Made by a program: the position numbers and the translations under genes
The notes under the pieces: model-generated
The model's input: the letters and a program-made list of their open reading frames with translations, nothing else
What the model was told of the DNA's origin: nothing
The model's database searches: none
Assembly: GCF_031928785.1 (NCBI RefSeq)
Contig: NZ_JARQAL010000001.1
Strand: one strand, 5' to 3'
DNA: 64,000 nucleotides
Source of the DNA: Enterococcus_C asini_A
GTDB lineage: Bacteria; Bacillota; Bacilli; Lactobacillales; Enterococcaceae
Shown here: positions 61,071-64,000 of the stretch, piece after piece
Numbering within the stretch: position 1 is the first letter of the stretch
How the letters are laid out: each line of letters begins with the position of its first letter

Positions 61071-62552
61071 ATGAAACATTATCCGGATGATAGTTTAACA
61101 CTACACACGGATCTCTATCAAATCAATATGATGCAAACTTACTGGGAACTAGGTCGGGCTGATCGGAATGCGGTTTTCGAATGCTATTTTCGGGAGATGC
61201 CTTTCCAACACGGCTATGCAATTTTCGCGGGCCTGGAACGACTGGTTCACTATTTAGAAGAATTGAAGTTTAGCAAAAGCGACTTAGACTACTTACGAGA
61301 AGTTGGCGGCTATCCAGAAGCGTTTTTACAATATTTAGCGGACTTTGAGTTTAAGTGTTCCGTTCGTTCAGCAAAAGAAGGGGATTTAGTCTTTGCTAAT
61401 GAACCTATCGTGCAAATCGAAGGACCTTTAGGCCAAGCCCAATTGATTGAAACAGCTTTGTTAAATATGGTTAATTTTCAAACCTTAATTGCCACGAAAG
61501 CTGCCCGGATAAAATCCGTTATCGGTGACGATCCATTGTTAGAATTTGGTTCGCGCCGGGCACAAGAAATGGATGCGGCTTTTTGGGGAACTCGTGCTGC
61601 TTATATCGGTGGTGCCGATGCGACTAGTAATGTGCGAGCAGGGAAAGTCTTTGGGATTCCTGCTAGCGGTACCCATGCCCATTCCCTTGTACAATCTTAT
61701 GGCAATGATTACGACGCTTTTATGGCTTATGCCAAAACCCATAAAGATTGTGTCTTTTTAGTGGATACCTATGATACGTTGAAATTAGGAGTACCTACAG
61801 CGATTAAAGTTGCTAAGGAAATGGGAGATAAAATCAATTTCCAAGGGGTGCGAATTGACTCTGGAGACATGGCCTATATTTCCAAGCGCGTTCGGGAACA
61901 ATTAGATGAGGCTGGTTTTACAGAAGCCAAAGTTTATGCTTCCAATGACTTAGATGAAAACACGATTTTAAGTTTGAAAATGCAAAAAGCCAAAATTGAT
62001 GTTTGGGGCGTGGGCACGAAGTTAATCACCGCTTACGATCAACCCGCTTTAGGTGCAGTTTACAAACTAGTTTCCATTGAAAATGATGAAGGGGTTATGG
62101 AAGACACGATTAAACTTTCCAGTAATGCAGAAAAAGTCAGCACGCCTGGTAGAAAACAAGTTTGGCGAATTAATCGCAAATCTGATGGAAAATCAGAAGG
62201 AGACTACATTACGCTTTGGGATGAAGATCCTCGAGAAGAAGACGAGCTATTTATGTTCCACCCTGTGCATACCTTTATCAATAAAACCATTCGCAATTTT
62301 GAAGCCCGTCCGGTTTTGATTCCGATTTTTGAAAAAGGGCAGCTGGTTTATGACTTGCCAGACTTAGAAGAAATCAAACACTATGCCCAAGATAGTTTGA
62401 ATTCACTGTGGGAAGAATACAAACGAGACCTTAATCCGCAACAATACCCAGTGGACTTGTCCACGGACTGCTGGAACCACAAGATGGCGATTATGGAAAA
62501 AGTCCGCAAACGAGTGGCAGCTTCCAATGAGAAAGGAGATAACGAACTATGA
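61071..62552 (+). CDS. pncB: Nicotinate phosphoribosyltransferase
   Basis: A 493-residue enzyme, MKHYPDDSLTLHTDLYQINMM, with EFGSRRAQEMDAAFWGTRAAYIGGADATSN, GIPASGTHAHSLVQSYG and VRIDSGDMAYISKRVR. It makes nicotinate mononucleotide from nicotinate and PRPP in NAD salvage. GGAGAGGAG lies before the ATG at 61071. TATAAT at 61018-61023 is a likely -10. It overlaps nadE by four bases. Confidence 0.96.
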   Translation: MKHYPDDSLTLHTDLYQINMMQTYWELGRADRNAVFECYFREMPFQHGYAIFAGLERLVHYLEELKFSKSDLDYLREVGGYPEAFLQYLADFEFKCSVRSAKEGDLVFANEPIVQIEGPLGQAQLIETALLNMVNFQTLIATKAARIKSVIGDDPLLEFGSRRAQEMDAAFWGTRAAYIGGADATSNVRAGKVFGIPASGTHAHSLVQSYGNDYDAFMAYAKTHKDCVFLVDTYDTLKLGVPTAIKVAKEMGDKINFQGVRIDSGDMAYISKRVREQLDEAGFTEAKVYASNDLDENTILSLKMQKAKIDVWGVGTKLITAYDQPALGAVYKLVSIENDEGVMEDTIKLSSNAEKVSTPGRKQVWRINRKSDGKSEGDYITLWDEDPREEDELFMFHPVHTFINKTIRNFEARPVLIPIFEKGQLVYDLPDLEEIKHYAQDSLNSLWEEYKRDLNPQQYPVDLSTDCWNHKMAIMEKVRKRVAASNEKGDNEL

Positions 62553-63373
62553 GTTTACAAAGTGAAATTATTAAACAATTAGGCGTTAAACCAACCATTG
62601 ATGCCCAAGAAGAAATTCGCGTTAGTATAGATTTTCTAAAAGCCTATCTTGGAAAACATCCTTTCTTAAAAAGTTTGGTCTTAGGGATTTCCGGTGGTCA
62701 AGATTCCACATTGGCTGGACGTTTGGCTCAAATGGCCATAGCCGAACTACGTGAAGAAACGGGGGATAGCACCTATCAGTTTATCGCGATACGCTTACCT
62801 TATGGCAGTCAAGCCGATGAAGCCGATGCTCAAAAAGCTTTAGCCTTTATCCAGCCTGATAAAAGTCTGGTGGTCAATATTAAGCGTGGGGTAGATGGTC
62901 AAATGGCGGCGTTATCCGATGCCGGGGTAAGTATTTCCGATTTTAATAAAGGAAATATTAAAGCCCGTCAGCGGATGATTAGCCAATACGCCATTGCGGG
63001 AGCTTATGCAGGAGCTGTGATTGGCACCGATCATGCAGCGGAAAACATCACTGGCTTCTTTACTAAATTTGGAGATGGCGGGGCCGATATTTTGCCACTT
63101 TTCCGTTTGAACAAACGGCAAGGTCGCCAGTTATTAGCTGAACTAGGAGCACCAGAAGCTTTATATACGAAGATTCCTACAGCTGACTTAGAAGATGATA
63201 AGCCATTAGTGGCTGATGAAGTAGCTTTAGGAGTCACTTATGATGAGATTGACGATTATCTAGAAGGAAAGACCGTTTCCCCTGTGGCTCAAAAGACCAT
63301 TGAAGCTTGGTGGTTGAAGACTCAGCATAAGCGTCATTTGCCAATTAGTGTGTTTGATGATTTCTGGAAATAG
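62549..63373 (+). CDS. nadE: NH3-dependent NAD+ synthetase
   Basis: A 274-residue enzyme with the PP-loop LGISGGQDSTLAGRLAQ, GTDHAAENITGFFTKFGDGGADI and PTADLEDDKP. It amidates deamido-NAD with ammonia and ATP. The ATGA overlap with pncB makes a two-gene NAD salvage operon. No clear terminator follows at once; the next hairpins belong to the small RNA below. Confidence 0.97.
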   Translation: MSLQSEIIKQLGVKPTIDAQEEIRVSIDFLKAYLGKHPFLKSLVLGISGGQDSTLAGRLAQMAIAELREETGDSTYQFIAIRLPYGSQADEADAQKALAFIQPDKSLVVNIKRGVDGQMAALSDAGVSISDFNKGNIKARQRMISQYAIAGAYAGAVIGTDHAAENITGFFTKFGDGGADILPLFRLNKRQGRQLLAELGAPEALYTKIPTADLEDDKPLVADEVALGVTYDEIDDYLEGKTVSPVAQKTIEAWWLKTQHKRHLPISVFDDFWK

Positions 63374-63442
63374 CTTTGCAAAGAGAGTTGGATAAATTCC
63401 GAACATTCAAAAAAATTAAATGAAAAACTTTCCCTTTTTTCT

Positions 63443-63471
63443 TTACGCCATAACGATTCATATTTTATACT
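63443..63471 (+). promoter_or_regulatory. Promoter of the small RNA after nadE
   Basis: TTTACG (63443-63448), 17-base spacer, TATACT (63466-63471), with no open frame downstream before the terminator. Confidence 0.68.
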
Positions 63472-63476
63472 ATGGG

Positions 63477-63541
63477 TGGGAGTTTTGGGGAAGACTCCGT
63501 CAACAACGGCTAGAGGATACCAAATTGGGTCCTCTTTTTTT
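63477..63541 (+). ncRNA. Candidate small RNA, copy A of the GGGG-loop hairpin family
   Basis: About 65 nt. Hairpin 1 is GGAGTTTT (63479-63486), loop GGGG, AAGACTCC (63491-63498). It is followed by GTCAACAACGGC, then the terminator hairpin GAGGATACC-AAATT-GGGTCCTC with TTTTTTTT. The loop region TTTTGGGGAAGA and the CAACAACG tail are shared with the minus-strand RNA at 28206-28313, while the stem bases differ and still pair. It could act as an independent RNA or as the 3' end of the nadE transcript. Confidence 0.65.
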
Positions 63542-63585
63542 TGAACTAAAATGATTTACTTACCTAAAAAAATTGCTATTTTATG

Positions 63586-63616
63586 GCGGACAATGAAAAG
63601 GTTGTTCGCTTTTTTT
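63586..63616 (+). terminator. Additional terminator after the small RNA
   Basis: GCGGACAA (63586-63593) pairs with TTGTTCGC (63602-63609, one wobble), followed by TTTTTTT. Confidence 0.75.
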
Positions 63617-63779
63617 GATTTAAGATTGTGATTGACTGGATGGACGGCAATACAGAAAGAAATTTTGAAATCAGTGAAGAGGAAAGTTGATAGGCAACGA
63701 AAGCAAACGTTGCTAGTTTCTCATTTTCATTTTAAATTCTGCCCTTTTTTTAAATCTTTCCTGATTCTAAAAGGATTGC

Positions 63780-63808
63780 TTTACATCTATTTGGCAAACG
63801 GCTAAAAT
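63780..63808 (+). promoter_or_regulatory. Promoter of the right-edge gene
   Basis: TTTACA (63780-63785), 17-base spacer, TAAAAT (63803-63808), about 58 bases before the start codon at 63866. The 160 bases upstream of this promoter hold nothing I could identify. Confidence 0.72.
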
Positions 63809-63865
63809 ATGGACTATTGGGCCAATCTGTGGTCGAAATGTCGCAATGATTAAGGAAGTTTTCCC

Positions 63866-64000
63866 ATGAAAAAATTACGTTATCTCGCAATAACTGTTGG
63901 CGCATTGCTCTTAGTGTTGCTGAGCAATTTATACCTCCAGTGGTCTCAAAACAATCATTCCCTAGACTTGGCTTTGAAGTTTGCCTTTTCTTGGCACATG
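63866..64000 (+). CDS. Membrane protein, partial (possibly LTA synthase family)
   Basis: The first 45 codons only, MKKLRYLAITVGALLLVLLSN and on to SLDLALKFAFSWHM, cut by the window end. One N-terminal membrane helix (residues about 5-24) is followed by a second hydrophobic stretch. The SLDL ... FSWH segment reminds me of the N-terminal membrane part of lipoteichoic acid synthase-like proteins, but the piece is too short to be sure. AAGGAAG lies seven bases before the ATG. Confidence 0.55.
   Translation, partial: MKKLRYLAITVGALLLVLLSNLYLQWSQNNHSLDLALKFAFSWHM

Overview
The window reads as a chromosomal segment of a low-GC Firmicute in the Lactobacillales, most likely Enterococcus or a close relative. 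The basis is the GroEL/GroES, ribosomal and WalRK protein sequences, the SufCDSUB order, DUF1827 and DUF1836 genes, and the lineage-typical walRKHIJ cluster. The species cannot be named from the sequence alone. Gene order is dense, and about two thirds of the genes lie on the + strand.

Layout. 1-1.5 kb: the two L-serine dehydratase subunits (minus strand; sdaAA runs off the left edge). 1.6-4.2 kb: rplK-rplA and rplJ-rplL, each pair with leader RNA structures. 4.5-8.5 kb: a secreted coiled-coil/CHAP wall hydrolase, a quinone/catechol-detoxification-like gene pair with a palindromic operator, and proC. 8.7-13.9 kb: the complete sufCDSUB Fe-S assembly operon behind a Fur-like box. 14.2-27.1 kb: a complete type II-A CRISPR-Cas locus (tracrRNA, cas9, cas1, cas2, csn2). 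Its array has 102 repeats by my count, no degenerate terminal repeat, and a rearranged distal end. 27.4-35.2 kb: a GntR regulator, luxS, asd, RNase J2, nagB with two NagR/DasR-like operators, and a DUF92 membrane protein. 35.3-42.1 kb: nrdHEF (no nrdI) behind two NrdR boxes, and feoA-feoB-Cys-rich peptide behind a Fur box. 42.7-49.4 kb: a five-gene run of UbiD-like decarboxylase, UbiA-like prenyltransferase, substrate-binding lipoprotein, U32-family protein and class III aminotransferase. 49.5-49.7 kb: tRNA-Lys. 50-57.3 kb: DUF1836, DegV and walRKHIJ. 57.4-59.5 kb: groESL with CIRCE. 59.6-64 kb: a TipA-type MerR regulator, DUF1827, pncB-nadE, and the start of a membrane protein cut by the right edge.

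How it fits together. Three iron-linked systems are present: suf and feo with Fur-like boxes, and the class Ib ribonucleotide reductase with NrdR boxes. Cell-wall homeostasis is represented by walRK and possibly by the CHAP hydrolase. The strongest candidates for undescribed biology are non-coding. (i) Two small RNAs at 28.2-28.3 kb (minus) and 63.5 kb (plus) share an apical TTTTGGGGAAGA and a CAACAACG tail on stems that covary, each with its own promoter and terminator. (ii) A ~325-385 bp structured intergenic repeat occurs after asd and after feoB, with near-identical ends that pair with each other and a compensatory change in an internal stem. (iii) An OmpR-family direct-repeat box occurs upstream of walR, of groESL and of a further small-RNA candidate near 49.9 kb. 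The Cas9 also carries non-SpCas9 residues at the PAM-reading positions, which predicts a PAM other than NGG.
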